DNA from: Phylloscopus collybita
Lineage: Eukaryota; Chordata; Aves; Passeriformes; Phylloscopidae
Length of the DNA: 64,000 bases
Assembly: GCA_027886175.1 (NCBI GenBank)
Contig: JAJNNQ010000010.1
Span: 1,651,001-1,715,000, forward strand
Direction of reading: 5' to 3'
Each line of letters opens with the position of its first letter. Position 1 is the stretch's first letter. Positions 1 to 12,900 of this stretch are shown here, piece after piece. Made by a program: the position numbers and the translations under genes. Under the pieces are notes generated by a model. It ran no database searches. It worked only from the letters and a program-made list of their open reading frames with translations, and was not told the DNA's origin.

Positions 1-84
1 TGTGGTTACAGCTTTGCAGAGAAGAGCAGCAGCGGGCACAAACAGCTAATTAGTTTTTATAACCCTCTTTTGTTTGCTTTTGAA

Positions 85-175
85 GACACGAGTCCTTCGT
101 TTGCTTGCCTGGCTCCCGTTCAGTGTGGTGACAATGTCAGCGCGGGCGTGTGAAGCTCGGGTTACGCGGGGAGAG
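85..175. promoter_or_regulatory. CpG-dense patch at left edge
   Basis: Nine CpG dinucleotides occur in about 90 bases, including GCGCGGGCGTG and TACGCGGGG, against a CpG-poor intron background. It could be the downstream shore of the IGDCC4 promoter CpG island, which would place exon 1 just before the window. This is inference. Confidence 0.3.
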
Positions 176-3100
176 TTCAGACAGGTTTGGTTTCAGTACA
201 GGTCTTGTCCCTGAGCTGTTCCAGCACTTTCCTGACAGGAGGCAATCAGTGTCAGAACAGGTTTGGCCCTGAGACTGTGAAAAAAAAGTGGTTTTGGGGG
301 CAGTTCTCCAACAATAATGAGTTCAGTGATGGGCTGACTGGTTTTTGTAGATGAAAAGGTCAGATCTGTTGCTTGGGTTATGCAGAAAAGTTTTGTTCTG
401 GAACAGCCTGCTTCTGATGAGCTCCCATATCTGCTGAGCTGCCAGGCACTGCTCTAAACAATGTTTTTCCTTCATTTTCCTCATCAGTGAATGTTGGAGA
501 GGCCACTTTTTCCTAAACATTCCATTGTTGGGTATTGAAGAATTTACTTTTTAGGTGTGCTCATTTGAGGCTGTGAAGTTTTGCGTCCATATTAGCAACT
601 TGGATAGCTGTAAACCCCCTCTGGTTTTGAGCGTGCCCTACTTGGAGTTTGATTTTAATCACAAGATTTAACAAATTGAATCTATTGAAAACATTTCTCA
701 GTGAAACACCCTCATTTTTTTTTTCTCAGAAGCCGTTAGCTGTCTTCGAGAAACAATATTTTAATTGAAGCCATGATAAAAGCAGAGCGGCAGTGCTTGT
801 TGTAAAGCTTAATTTATTAAACAGCCTTGTTTTTAATGCAAAAAAAATCTGTAGAGAAAAAAAAAGCTATGTGCTTTAAAACTGTCAAAATAAAACCTAC
901 AACTTTGAAGTCTTAAAATACTTTGGGAAATGCTGAATGTTTTTGACTGGTTATATAGAACAGCTGAACTGACTTAACTGGAACAAAATGAGAGGAACAA
1001 AGAGGTTTTGTTTCCAGAGTGTATTCTTTGCCCTTTGACAGCGCTGTCTGGCTCACACTCCGAGTTAGATACATGGAGCAGGTCACTGTCAGCTTCCCCC
1101 CACCCCTTTGGTTAGACTTTCCACACAGCCAACCCCTCTGGAACAACAAAATTGTGCTTAAAAAAGAGCAAAAATTACAGGAAGATTCAGGGGCAAGAGC
1201 AGAATCTGAACCTGCAGTAACTGTTGGGTTGCTTTCTTCGAAGGAGTCTGAGTCTCATATTGATGGTGCCACATGTCAGTGCTGAGTTTGGGGGTACCTT
1301 GGGCTAGCAGGGCTTTTCCTGGGTGGTGATTGATGTTGTATCCCACACAACTGGACCTTCTCAGCATCGTCTTGAAGTAAGAGACTTGTTTTTCATGGAA
1401 GATGCTCTGAAAATCTCTCAGTGAACTCTTCCTATGTACCCAGCAGCGTTCATCACCAAAAGGGTGAGAAGCTGTTTGTGTGCAGGGGGTATCCCTGCCT
1501 TGGTACTGGCACTCTGGCTCTGGGAGGTGCTCATGTGCTCTGTTCTTCTGTCAGCCCAGGCTGTTTGCCTGAAAACACCCTCTCTGAAGTCTGTCTTCTG
1601 TTAAAGAAGGGCAGACAGCAGGATGAGATGAGCAGCTGAGAAACAGGGCTCTTGTTTCCATGCAAATATCTTATAAAGAACAAAAGGGGGGAAGAAGAGT
1701 GTTCAAAGATGGGGTCTGCCAGCAGAAAGGCTCCAGAGTTGTTTTCCATGAGTAGCATCCAGTCCATGTGAATGTAATTTTTACACTGTTGTTGCTGTGG
1801 GTCTCATGGGTGAGTCACAGATGCTCCTTTTGTTTTGGACCTCTCGTGGGCTAAACCCTTCTCTCTGTGGGAATCTTGCTGCTGAATTCACTTCCAAAGA
1901 ATTAGGGCTTTTAGGATCTGGTGCTGAAATGAGTTGCCTCTTATTCCCAAATCTCATCTTGTACAGGAGGTAGGATGCAAATGAACTCAAGAGGTGCCTT
2001 GTGTGTCCCTGGGTGTACCACTGTGTCTGCCTCTGAGGATGCTGAGGGCACGTTTCACTGGCTGTAGGACTGCACTGTGGATTCTTTCCCAGTGGATGGG
2101 AGAGTGTTTGCTTACCTTTCCGTGGCACCTGAGCACGCTGGGAAGGTGTCAGAGTGTGGGAAGCCCTGCATGCCAGCTAAGACCACTAGGAAAACAGTGT
2201 TGTGAGCAGCAGCCTCGCTGGAGTTGACTTTGAAGGTCTTGGGGAGGAGCTGGGCCTGGAGATAGAGACAGCCCTGTGATGTGCTTGAATTGATGTGTCC
2301 GTGGCAGAGAGCTCTTGGGGCCTGGCTGCCATTCACTGCAGCAGGAAATGGGGTGGTTTAAGACTTGGCTGCTCAGAGCTGCCTGTAATAGAGGGAAGCA
2401 GATTGATAATAAAGGTAACAGGAGTAAATGTACATCTGCCTCTTCCATCACTGCCCCCAGCAAGGCAAAAACCTCCCTTCATCAGCATTCATGTCCTTTT
2501 CACCTACGGTATCGAGTAGAGCTGCAAGCCAGTGCAATGCTGGAGCAGATGCACACTGAATTTAGTAGCTTGCTTAGAAATAAGTATCAGCAAGATGTCA
2601 GAGAGGTTAGGCTCATTATGAGATCTCATTAATTCTGTGAAATACCCTGTAGAGAATATATTAATATTCTTATTCTGTTGACATATATTAACATATATAA
2701 TAGTTGTATAATTGTTACTAATAATTATGATAATAAAAGCTTCTACTCGTAGACAAGTCAAAATGGATATTCAGAAGTCCCTGTAGGTACTTCTAATCTA
2801 CAGTTGATGGACAGAGGTGATGGTGCCTACAGTGTGGTGAGAAGTGCCAGTTCCTCTACCTGCTCCTGTGTGGGAGTAACATGAGCCTGGAGGCCAGATT
2901 TCACAGGTACAGTTGCTGTCTGTGCTGCTTGGTTGGATCAGGCAGTTTGGGTCAGGAAGTTCCTGTGCTCTTGGCTGGAAATTACCATTCCCTACCATGG
3001 CATTTGCTGCTGTTCAGCAGAAGCACCTGAATTTGATGGGCCTGCTCTTGTGCCATTGCAGAGGTGCAAAAGTCAAAGTCACCTTCAGCCTAAAACACTG

Positions 3101-3883
3101 GTTTGCAGAAGCCCATTCTGCTTTGCCTCGCAGAGAGATCACTGTCAGTCTCATCTGAGGGTCTCCTTTCTTAGCAACTCCAGGCTTTTCAGATCCCTAC
3201 CCTAGATGAGATAAAGGTCTTGGTTGTGTGTGTTACGTGTGCATAGTTGCCACCCTACTAGGCCAAATCTTGCCATTAGTTCTAACAGAAAACCAGAGGG
3301 TGCTCTGATTTTTAAATCATTAAAAGAACTCAAAGACACATGGATCTTGAAAGGTTCTGGATTAAAATGTGTTCTTCTGTTTTCTTAAATATAAGACCTG
3401 CTAACAAGCACACGGAGACCCACAGCGATTACAATTCAAAGCTTGGTTCAAAGGGTAAAGCTCTTCTTGATTTATTGGAGAACATTACTCTGTGGCATAT
3501 CTGAAAGCCAGATACAGGGTGACAAACCAGCAGGATTATGGCAAAGCAGTAATATTCAGGATTGTCCAAAGAAAGATTAACTTTTCCAGCCAGCTTTTAC
3601 TAATGCAAATTGCCACCCGCTGTGTTGCAATAAAGAGCAGAAATAACTAAATATGAAATGCTGACTCGTAAAGGGGAGTCATCTAAAGTGCTTTGTGTTG
3701 CAAGATTTCGTGAAAATGGTTTTGAAATGTTCTGCTGCATTTACCTTACAGAGAGGCCAGTTGTGCCAGCTGGCAGGTGCTCTCAGCAGTGCATCATCCT
3801 GGAGCTGTTCAGGGTGGAGCCTGAGCGCTGGAACATCCCGTCCAGCTCACAGGGGTCAAAACAGGATTGTTCCCACTAGTGCC

Positions 3884-3908
3884 TTTTTTTTTTTTTTTTT
3901 TTTTTTTT
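3884..3908. repeat. T25 homopolymer followed by AAAT repeats
   Basis: Twenty-five T residues precede AAATAAATAAAT. I do not recognise a retrocopy or SINE body on either side. Confidence 0.9.
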
Positions 3909-6900
3909 AAATAAATAAATTTTAAAAGGCTTCATCCAGTGCAGGTATAAAAGTCTCCAGCTTGGTTTCAGTCTCTTTTTTCTGGGCAACAGTTCCAAAT
4001 CACTCCCTTCCCTAGCAGGGGGATGGCTCTCTAAAGTACATCTTAGGGTTCCTGGTCTTTAGGATCAATGCAAGTTGTGTTCAGTGACAGTCTCTTTCAT
4101 TAAGTTCATATTATGCAATATAAAGGATATTTTTCTTCTTAGTGTGACCCCATTGCTCTGTGTTGTAGGTAACTTGCATCCTGGTGCCCAGTTACAGTTC
4201 CTGTTTCCTTTATGAATTGCTCTTTCTGCTGTTCCCATTGTTAATCCTTACCTGCTTTGGGGTTTTGTGATATGTTGGATCTTTCTTTTTTTTTCTTTTT
4301 TTTTTTTTTTTTCCAGTAGCTTGTATTAAAGTTATGTGTTCTTTACAACACACATCTTCAGCTTGATTTTTTTTTTTTGTGTTTGTGAAGCATCCAGTAT
4401 AGTTTTGCAAGACCACCCTGAGTTAAACACTACAACCTGTATACCCTGTCCTGCTAAAGCTTAGAAGTTATGATTTCCCTGAGTTTTGCCAAGACCCTGC
4501 TGGGCTGGGTCCAAAAGGTGAATTCAGACACCACCCAGCTTCTCTAGAACTTTGTTTCCAGCTTCAATCCTTGCATTCTCTCCCCTCAGTCTAATTAAAC
4601 CCCACTGTAACGAATGCTGTGAAGCCAGCTGTCATGCTTTGGCAGGTAGCAAGCACAGGGCAGCGAAACCTCCAGCTAATCCATCCATGCTATGAAGTCA
4701 TAAGAATCTTGTTAATTTTTAAAAAGCCCTTGATGCCCACTAATCCAAATCAATTTTAATTTTTTTCTTAAAGTCGTGCTTCCATTTAAGCTTCAGCTAA
4801 GAATTACAGCTAATTTGTTCGATTTTATAACAGTATAATTGAAAAAGTGATTTTAATGTCCTGGCAACCATATTCCCTTTCTTTGGTTGTTAATGAAAGA
4901 ATCCATTAAAGTTAAATGATTTGGGCACAGATTCAAGTTGAATCGCCTGAATATTCTAGGGGAGTGTTTCTGACCATCTGCTGCTCTGTCATTGGCGTTT
5001 GTGTTGTAAATGGGACCGAGAGAAGGACTTCACAGGTCTTGTTCAAACCATTAAGCATAAAATATCATTTTAATTTTCTGATCTCAGTGTAAATAGTGGA
5101 AATACTCAGGAGACTGGGGACTGCTCTGGTCTGTGGGATCCTGCGCTCATAAATATCACTGCTGAGCAGTGCTCCCACATCCTTTGCAGGGGATCTTGTG
5201 GCTGTTTGTATTGATTACAGTACATCATTCAGCAGCAGGTTGTAAGTTCCTTTTAATGACAGGCAAGACAACTGGAAGGAGAGCCTGTGAAGGGGAAAGC
5301 ACACGTGATGGAGAAGTGTTTTTCCCACTGCCTCGAGTCACACTCGCCGTTTCCGTCTGGCTGTGATCGAAGCGGTGCGTCCTAGGGAGGGTTGGTGAGC
5401 GTGAACAGACACAACTAATAAATTACAGCAGCTGTTGTCACTCCTGCCTCCTTTGTAGAGAGCCAGGGTGGGTGAGTTGGGGCTCTGGGGCCGAGCTGGC
5501 ACTCCAAGCACAAGCCTTGTATACCCAAGCAGGGGCAGAGTCAAAGGGCTTGTGTCCTTCTCTGTAACACACTCTTCCTCTTCCCTTTGCTGCCGAGCTT
5601 TCTTGCTGTCCTTGGTGACATGCAACATGCCTGACATGCTGGGAAGCAAGATGGACAGTGAACCAGGCTGTGAAATTCACTGGAGGTGCCTCTGACTCTC
5701 ACTGGAGGTGGATCAGTCTTTGGGTGCACCATTAATGCTAGAAGTGTGTATGTCTTGCAACATGAAAAAAAGAAAATATGATTACAGGTGTGATTCTTTT
5801 GAAATTGTAAAGTATAGCCCAAGTTTCTAGAGGTCTTTAAAATGAGGAAGAAGCAGGATGGGCTCTGTCTGCTTGCTCCACAGCTTTACACTGCATTTTG
5901 TGTGTAAAATTTTGAGTTACAAAGGCTAAAGAATTGTCTGGTAGAGAGAACAGGATGTATTAGCTGGGAAGTTTGGCTGCTGGATTCAGACTTGGAGTGG
6001 GGACACTTTCATTCCTCTACTTTTTCCAAGGTTTAGCATTGGGTATGCTGCCTTTTTTTTTATTTTATTTTTTTAATACTGTGGGGTGGTGAGAACTTGA
6101 CTGATAAAATATTCACCGTCGAAACTGAACATTTTTCAATTTAATGTGTTTATATTTGCATCTTTGGAATATGCAAAGCCATTAACCCAGGGGGAAAGAG
6201 CTACAAAATACTCTTAAACTGTAGCCCACAGGTGAAGGATTTTTGTGTATTTATTTGGCAATATTAGTTTCTGGTTAAGTGACTATTCTCAAGAGGGATG
6301 GTACTGAAGCTTGTATCATACTGCATACTTTTAGCTTTCTCAGGCATGAAGAGATGAAAGTATATCCTAAAAGTATGCTAAACTGAAACAGTTGAAGTAT
6401 AAAAATAGATAATGTTGTAACAGGAGATCTTCTTTCAGACTCCTCTGTGTCCTTTGCAGATAAAGTATATGTATGATGAAGTAAAATCAGGAACGCGTGC
6501 ATTGCACAAAAGCAAAATAACTGGGTCTCCTTTCCAACATCAGTGAAAAATACAGGAAGTCATTACGTGTTTAAACGGGTGTCAGTGAGATCATGCAAAT
6601 CCAAGGCAGTCGTTTTAGTCTGCAAATCTCAGGCTTATTCAGCCTGGACCCTCGGCAGCACAATTACAGTCACTGCAGCAAATGGGCCTTCTGATGTTAA
6701 CACCAGCAGATAACAAAAATAGCATTTAATAACTTTCATTAGAGTTAGTGTTTCTAGGGCTTTGGGGCTTTGCTCTTTCAAATCATTTACATAATTTGCA
6801 GGTACAAGCTGCTGTACCAGACTGTCCCATCTGATTCTCTCTCTGATCAGAGCATATTAATGCACTTGTTTGATGGTCTGTTACCAATAATTACCTTGGA

Positions 6901-9900
6901 TTGCATTAGGAGCATTTCCAGCATTGCAGCTGGTCTGTATTTTTCTCTAAGTGTGTTTCAGGGCCCAATTACAGGACTCTGATGTGTTATTGTTCCAGTG
7001 CGCTTGTTCAAGCTTGTAATTTTAATGTGCCTCCACACTGTAAATCTCTGAATGCAAACCCATGGGCCTGTCCTGAGTTCCCCGTGCATCCCGTGCTTGC
7101 AGCAGCTTCTGCAGGGATTGTGTCAACTGTTCTTCATTGGCTTTTTAAGAAGGGAAAGATGGGGGCCAGATGGGAAAGATGGACATTGCTTTGAAGATGT
7201 TTGTAGAGCGAAGCCTGAGGTTTGGTGCTGTGTGTGCTGGGTGTGGAGTGGCTTGGAAAGGCACAGGAACAGCTTGTTCCCCCTTGGATCAGGCAGTGTG
7301 GGGATTTTGGAGATGCTTTCAGGGATTTAGTGTTTAAGTCACTTTGGCACTTTGAGCATCCTCCAGTGCAAGGGAGGCTCACATTTATGTTGCTCTACAT
7401 GGGGGCACCTCTCCCTGTTCCATTGTGAGACACCCTGGGGAGAAGACCTGAAAAAGGCTGAGTTTAGCAAATCTGGGTTTTGAGATTCTAGGCTTCCTCT
7501 GCCTTCAGAAGCCTTTCTGGGGTCAGAGGGGGGAAATACAAAAGCTTAACCTTTGTGAAAGTCAAGCACTTTACTGTTATAATTGCCATTGACAATTCAA
7601 CACAATGAATAAATTATTACTGCTATTGATTTGTTTCATCTTTCTGGACCATTTGTTGCAGGGGATACATCAGAATTACACATCTCAATGCGAAGGAGCT
7701 CGATCTTGAGAGCTGGTGTGGTGTTTGTTCCTATCTGTTAGGCATCATCTGTAGACACATTTATTTGGGCAAATCTGATGCTTCTGTGGAAGCAGGAGAG
7801 CACTTAGTCCTTTCTAGAAATCAGTTGGTATTTTACTAGGTTGGAATTTCCAGAGCTGTGTGGGTTGGTGGGTTTCATGGTCTGGGATGACTGAAATGAA
7901 CAGCTACAGTTGACTCCAGCATTAGGAGCACCTTCAAAAATACTTCCATTGGAGGCCTTTTCAGCTGTTCTTTTCCTGGGTGTATGTTACATTTATACAC
8001 AAAGATATTCACTTCCCCATGTGAAGAAAATTAATTCAATCCCAGGCCAAACCCGCACATCTATTTACTGTAATTACACCTTTAGATGATATCATTCTTT
8101 CCAGGTATGGCCCGTAAGCAGCAATGCAGCATTGCATGTATTTTGGATGTTTCTTTCATGCCATCCCTTCCACTCCTTTGTTTTGAATTGGGGATTTGAA
8201 CAGGACAAAGGCTAGAGACTCATGCCCAGCATTGTTCTTTGGGGAGAGTTGCATGCCCCAACATTCCCTGCCAGAGCTCATCCTGGGTCCAGATGTGTGC
8301 CAGGACTTGAGGAGCACCAATGTGCACCCAGGCCCAAGCTGGGGAGTGACCACGACATGGTACATGCACCATGACTGCAGCTGGATCTGTGCAGGGTGTG
8401 AGGGGATTGCTCCTGGCACGGCCTCGTACTTGGCCCCTTGACATGGGGACAATGTGACACTCTCCATGTGCCTCCTCTTGCTGCCTGCAGTACTGGGCTG
8501 GCACCCAGCTGCTCATGAAAGGCTGGGATCAGCTTAGTGACAGGGGATGATCTGAGAGTTCCTTGCTGCCAGCTGGATAAATACTCTAGCAGCAGTGGGA
8601 GATGCTGCATTATTAAATAAACCATCCAGGTTGCTTATATGCAGAATTAGGATAAGGTTGGCTTCCCACTGGTGAGCACTGCTCAGCACTGGAACCATTC
8701 GGCTATGCCTGGATATCAAGTGTTAATAAAATGGTCTTTTCAGCAGCTCTGGAGATTAGTTTTAGGAGCCTTCTGTTCCGTAGAGGCTTAATGGGTGTTG
8801 AAGGTGTAACTTTCTTATTCCTGTTGCTGTTACAAGGTGGAAAGTTCCAGTAACATCTGGTAACTAAGTAGGGAATGTAGGGATCTTGACCCTTCTGTCT
8901 CACAGGCCTCCTTACGGTTTAGTGGAAGAATGTTTTCTATTTTATTGTGCCGTGGGGAGGCTGAACAAGTGATGCACAAGGGGATTTAGGTGTCCAGCTC
9001 CTCTTTCAGCCTCCCATTCTGTAGAGATCATGGGAGTGGGGTGCTCCAAGCCCAGAGCTCCTCCGGTTCTGCTTTCAGTGCTGGTGTTGCCGAGCACCCA
9101 GCATGCAGACTGTCGGAGACCTTCGTCCAGATTTCTTTCTGGGTCACCACTTGCCAAGTGCAATTGCCCTAAAAACAGACTGAGACCAAGCTATTGACTT
9201 GTAATTGTCAATGCATAAAGTTTCCAAGAAGAAAGAGAGCTTTGTGTTGCTTTAATGGGGACACATTGAAGTACAGTCACTCTTTGAATTAGACAATGGG
9301 AACGTAAAGATTTTCTACAGCTCTAAGAGTCTCTGAAGAGCATCGGCAGAAGGTTACATTAAGCAGAACAATGGCACAGTAGTTGGCTTGCTGAGAGGTA
9401 GGAAAACCCTTTGGAAGGAGTAACTTCACTTTTCTTCGGTGCTGTTCGCTCCCAATTAAATAAGATTAATTGTGCTGTTGAGTTCCACGAGTTCAACATC
9501 CAAAATAAATACATAAATTAAGGCAGGCGACAGTGCAGAGGCTCAAATGCAGTTTGAATTCCTGCCACCTCCTGTGGGATGTGGAGGGGAGAGAGGAGCC
9601 CTTTCCTCTTACTGCCTGATATCCCACAGAACACACACGACGACCGAGTGCTCTGCTCTCCTTGCCTGAGCCACTTTCTTGCTCCTGGGAAGGTTTTCTT
9701 TGGCTGGATCTCTGCAAGGTGCACAAGCCAGTTTCAAAGTGCCAGATGTGTGTGGAATAGGAAACGTGCTGGCCAGGCTCCAGGCTGTGGGACCTGCAGC
9801 ACAACAGCGGCTCCCCAGGAAAATCTCTGGCTGCCAAGAACTAGAAGTGATGTCAGCTCTGGAAGTGTGTCAGATTAGAAACCCTTGTACTTTGCTCCCT

Positions 9901-12900
9901 GTGAAGTATTAATCTCCCAAGGCCTGTGCTGTAATGGGTCCTGTCTGGCTTGGCTCAGCTCTTTGTTTTGGGCTGGGAGTGTTGGAGGGGTTTCGCAGGA
10001 AGGCACTGGAGGCTGTCAGTGGTTTGGCTGCTTTGGGCTGGGTGTCCTTGAGTTGCTCCCGGGGCCTCACTCAGCTATGCTGAAGATGGGCCTCCCCTGC
10101 CTTGAAGGGAAGGTCTGAGCCTTGGAATTGTTGAGTGGGCTGGGGGTTGTAGGAGTGGTTGTGCCTTGGGAACTTATGTGTGCCTAAATGTCTTCGGCTT
10201 TCTCCAGCTGAATGAGTTTTGTGAAGAGGTGATAGAATTGATGGAGATGTTCTGTCAGTCTTACGGGTCTTACTCAGGGGTCGTGGATCACGTGATTTCA
10301 GCTGTGCTAGAAAAGAAACAGAGATATGCCAGTGCACTGAATCCTTTTTGGTTTATGCCTGAATGTTTTGTTTTCACAGTAATTACTAAACCACAACTCG
10401 TTCTCCGCACAAAGCCATTTGTCTCCTGTTGAACAGTAACCTTTTATTTGCTCATGCTGTGTAGCAGAGCTCAAGGACGTGTTTACTGCTGATAGCCAAA
10501 ATTTCACCAGAACAAGCATCTCCCTTGTCTAGGTTTTTCCACCTTGATTTAAGTGGTTAAACCTCAGGAAAGGGATGGGAAATAGCCCTGTGTGCAAGGA
10601 TACAAGTGGGGGTTTGTGCTGTTCTTAGTCATAAAGTGAAAGGTCCCAACTCCATGGGCTTGAAATATTGCATGTCCTGGATATAAAAACTCTGCTGTGA
10701 GGGTCTCACCTCTGCCCAAGTAATTGCATTGTCAGGAATCTGTCAGACCTTGCTGTGTTGCTCGCTCACACTTCACCTGCTTAGTTATAGATTTGAAATT
10801 AAAACCCAACAGAATCTGTTCTTTTTCCCCTTTACTCGGTGGTACTTTGGGCTATTCCTGCCTGCCTTTGATGTTGGGGAGAGGAGATGATAGGAGTGGG
10901 GTTTGGCTGGATGCTGAGATGTGTGACTGGGGAAGGGCTGTTGGCTGGTTTAATGTGGATTTCAGATGCCTGCCTTGGATCTGAACTCAGGCTGGCAGGG
11001 GCTGTGCTCCCGTGGAGGGCAGAGGACAGCTTTGTGCCTTGAAGATTTGACGACCTTTGTTCATTTGAAACGCCCTGTTTTTTTACACCACTCAACAGGA
11101 GACTTTTTAATTTACTTCACTGGGCCTGGATGCCGGAGGTGGATGGATGGCTGATGGAAGTGAGGAAATAGATGGGAGAAAAAGAACATTTTCTCCTGGG
11201 CTGTTTTTATGCACAATATAGCCTAGGGGTTAGCAACATGGGGGAGAGTGAAAAAACCCTGCAGAGCCTGGGTCGGAAAATATAGTTTTCATGGGAACAA
11301 AATGCTTTTAACTTGGTACATCAAAGACCCTCCATTCCAGGGCATGCTCTGCGTTTGAATACATCTGCATTCCCCCATAACTCTGTGTACGTGAATGCAC
11401 AAGTATGTCATGTGTATCTACATATCAGTGTGTACTTGCACATCCATCTGTGATCTGAAAGCCATTACTGCCCACCTTGGAATAGCTCAGCAGCTGAAAC
11501 TACTTCCAGGAGGAGTCAAAAGTAAAAAGCTGTTCAGCTCCAAAGCACAGGTCTGTAGCTGGAATACCTGCCTAGGACTGATATGTAAAAAAGCCTTTCT
11601 GGCTCCTGTCTAAGAAGTCCACCTTGACTACATTAATTACAGCATCACCTCTGGCAGGTAAGAGGGTAGAGGTGAGCAAGAGGCTGCATGAGCACGTGGC
11701 TCTGGGCTTAACCAGGGTCCTATCCATTTCTGTCACTATAGGATGAAGAATGGAGTTTGGAAATAGTTAGCAGCTTCTGTAAGCACTTAACATTCCTGAT
11801 TTCATTTGTCTTTGATCTCACTTGGACTAATTTTACTCTCTTCTGATCCCTTCCCTTGAAGGGGCTTTTATCTTATTGTCAGCCTTGCTAATTTAGTGTG
11901 GTGTTTTGAACCAGACCTCCTCCTATGTTTCCAGAGCCTGGAAGGTATTTTTTCCTTAATCAGGGAATGTTTATGCAGTTCTTTGAACATCTTGGGACAA
12001 AAGTCATACTGGGGCTTTTTGCAATGCCAAGTCTGCACTCTGGACCCTGCTGCTCAACCTCTGTATGTGCAAATGGCTTGTCACCAAAAACCTGCAGTAT
12101 TTTGGGGCCAAAAGGGCAGGAAGGGCGGCTGGATGATTTGGGACAGGTCAGAGTAGTCTGATGTTGGGTGGGAACTTCATTTGCCCAGCTGGAGGCCTTC
12201 CCAGCAGGCTGTGTTAAATAACAAACAAGGAGGGGTGGTCACACATGTTTGACCAACCAAGTAGAACCTTGGATCCAGGTAGGTTTTGACTTTGGGGAAA
12301 ATAGCCAGGTGATTTAGGGGTATAAGAAATATCACCACATGTTTTTTGAAAAGCAAATACTTCTTTTTCTGTGATGGAAAGTATGTTCTGTTCTTATTCT
12401 GCTACAAGCAGGTTGAGTTGACTTTTTAAGGAATTGAGTTTTGAGAGGCTGATAATTGCATCTTACTGTGGGAAGCTGCACTGCAGATCCCTTCTCTATT
12501 CCTGGCTGTCCCCTCGCACTTCACCTTTGGAAGAAGAGGAGTATTTTCAGCAAAATGCCATTCTAATTGCTGTCTGAAGAAACTAGAAAATAGGACAGAT
12601 ACACAGGCTGTTTCCCCAAGCGACAAACAGGAGCTTCTAAAGATGACAAATGTAAGGAAAGGCAAAAAATGAAGACTATATCCAACAAGTTTCATGTCTT
12701 TTGGAATATACTCTGCATCATACACCTCAGCCTTTGCCATAGCAGCCCTGCCTCCACAGAGGTGGTGTGTACACACAAAGGCTGCCAGCAGCAGCTGCTA
12801 CAGGGACATCCCTTCGGAGAAGTGTCTGTGTCACTGCTCCTCCATGGATGAGGATTCTTACAGGGATGGGGGTTCTCATGGCAGCATCTGTGTGCCTCCC

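Noticed and set aside
3884..3920. Poly(T) as the tail of a minus-strand processed pseudogene or SINE
   Set aside because: No recognisable retrocopy body, no poly(A) signal at the expected position and no target duplication could be seen.
5169..5366. Open frame with a hydrophobic start resembling a signal peptide (candidate exon 1)
   Set aside because: The first codon is GTG, not ATG. There is no CpG context and no phase-1 donor at the expected place.
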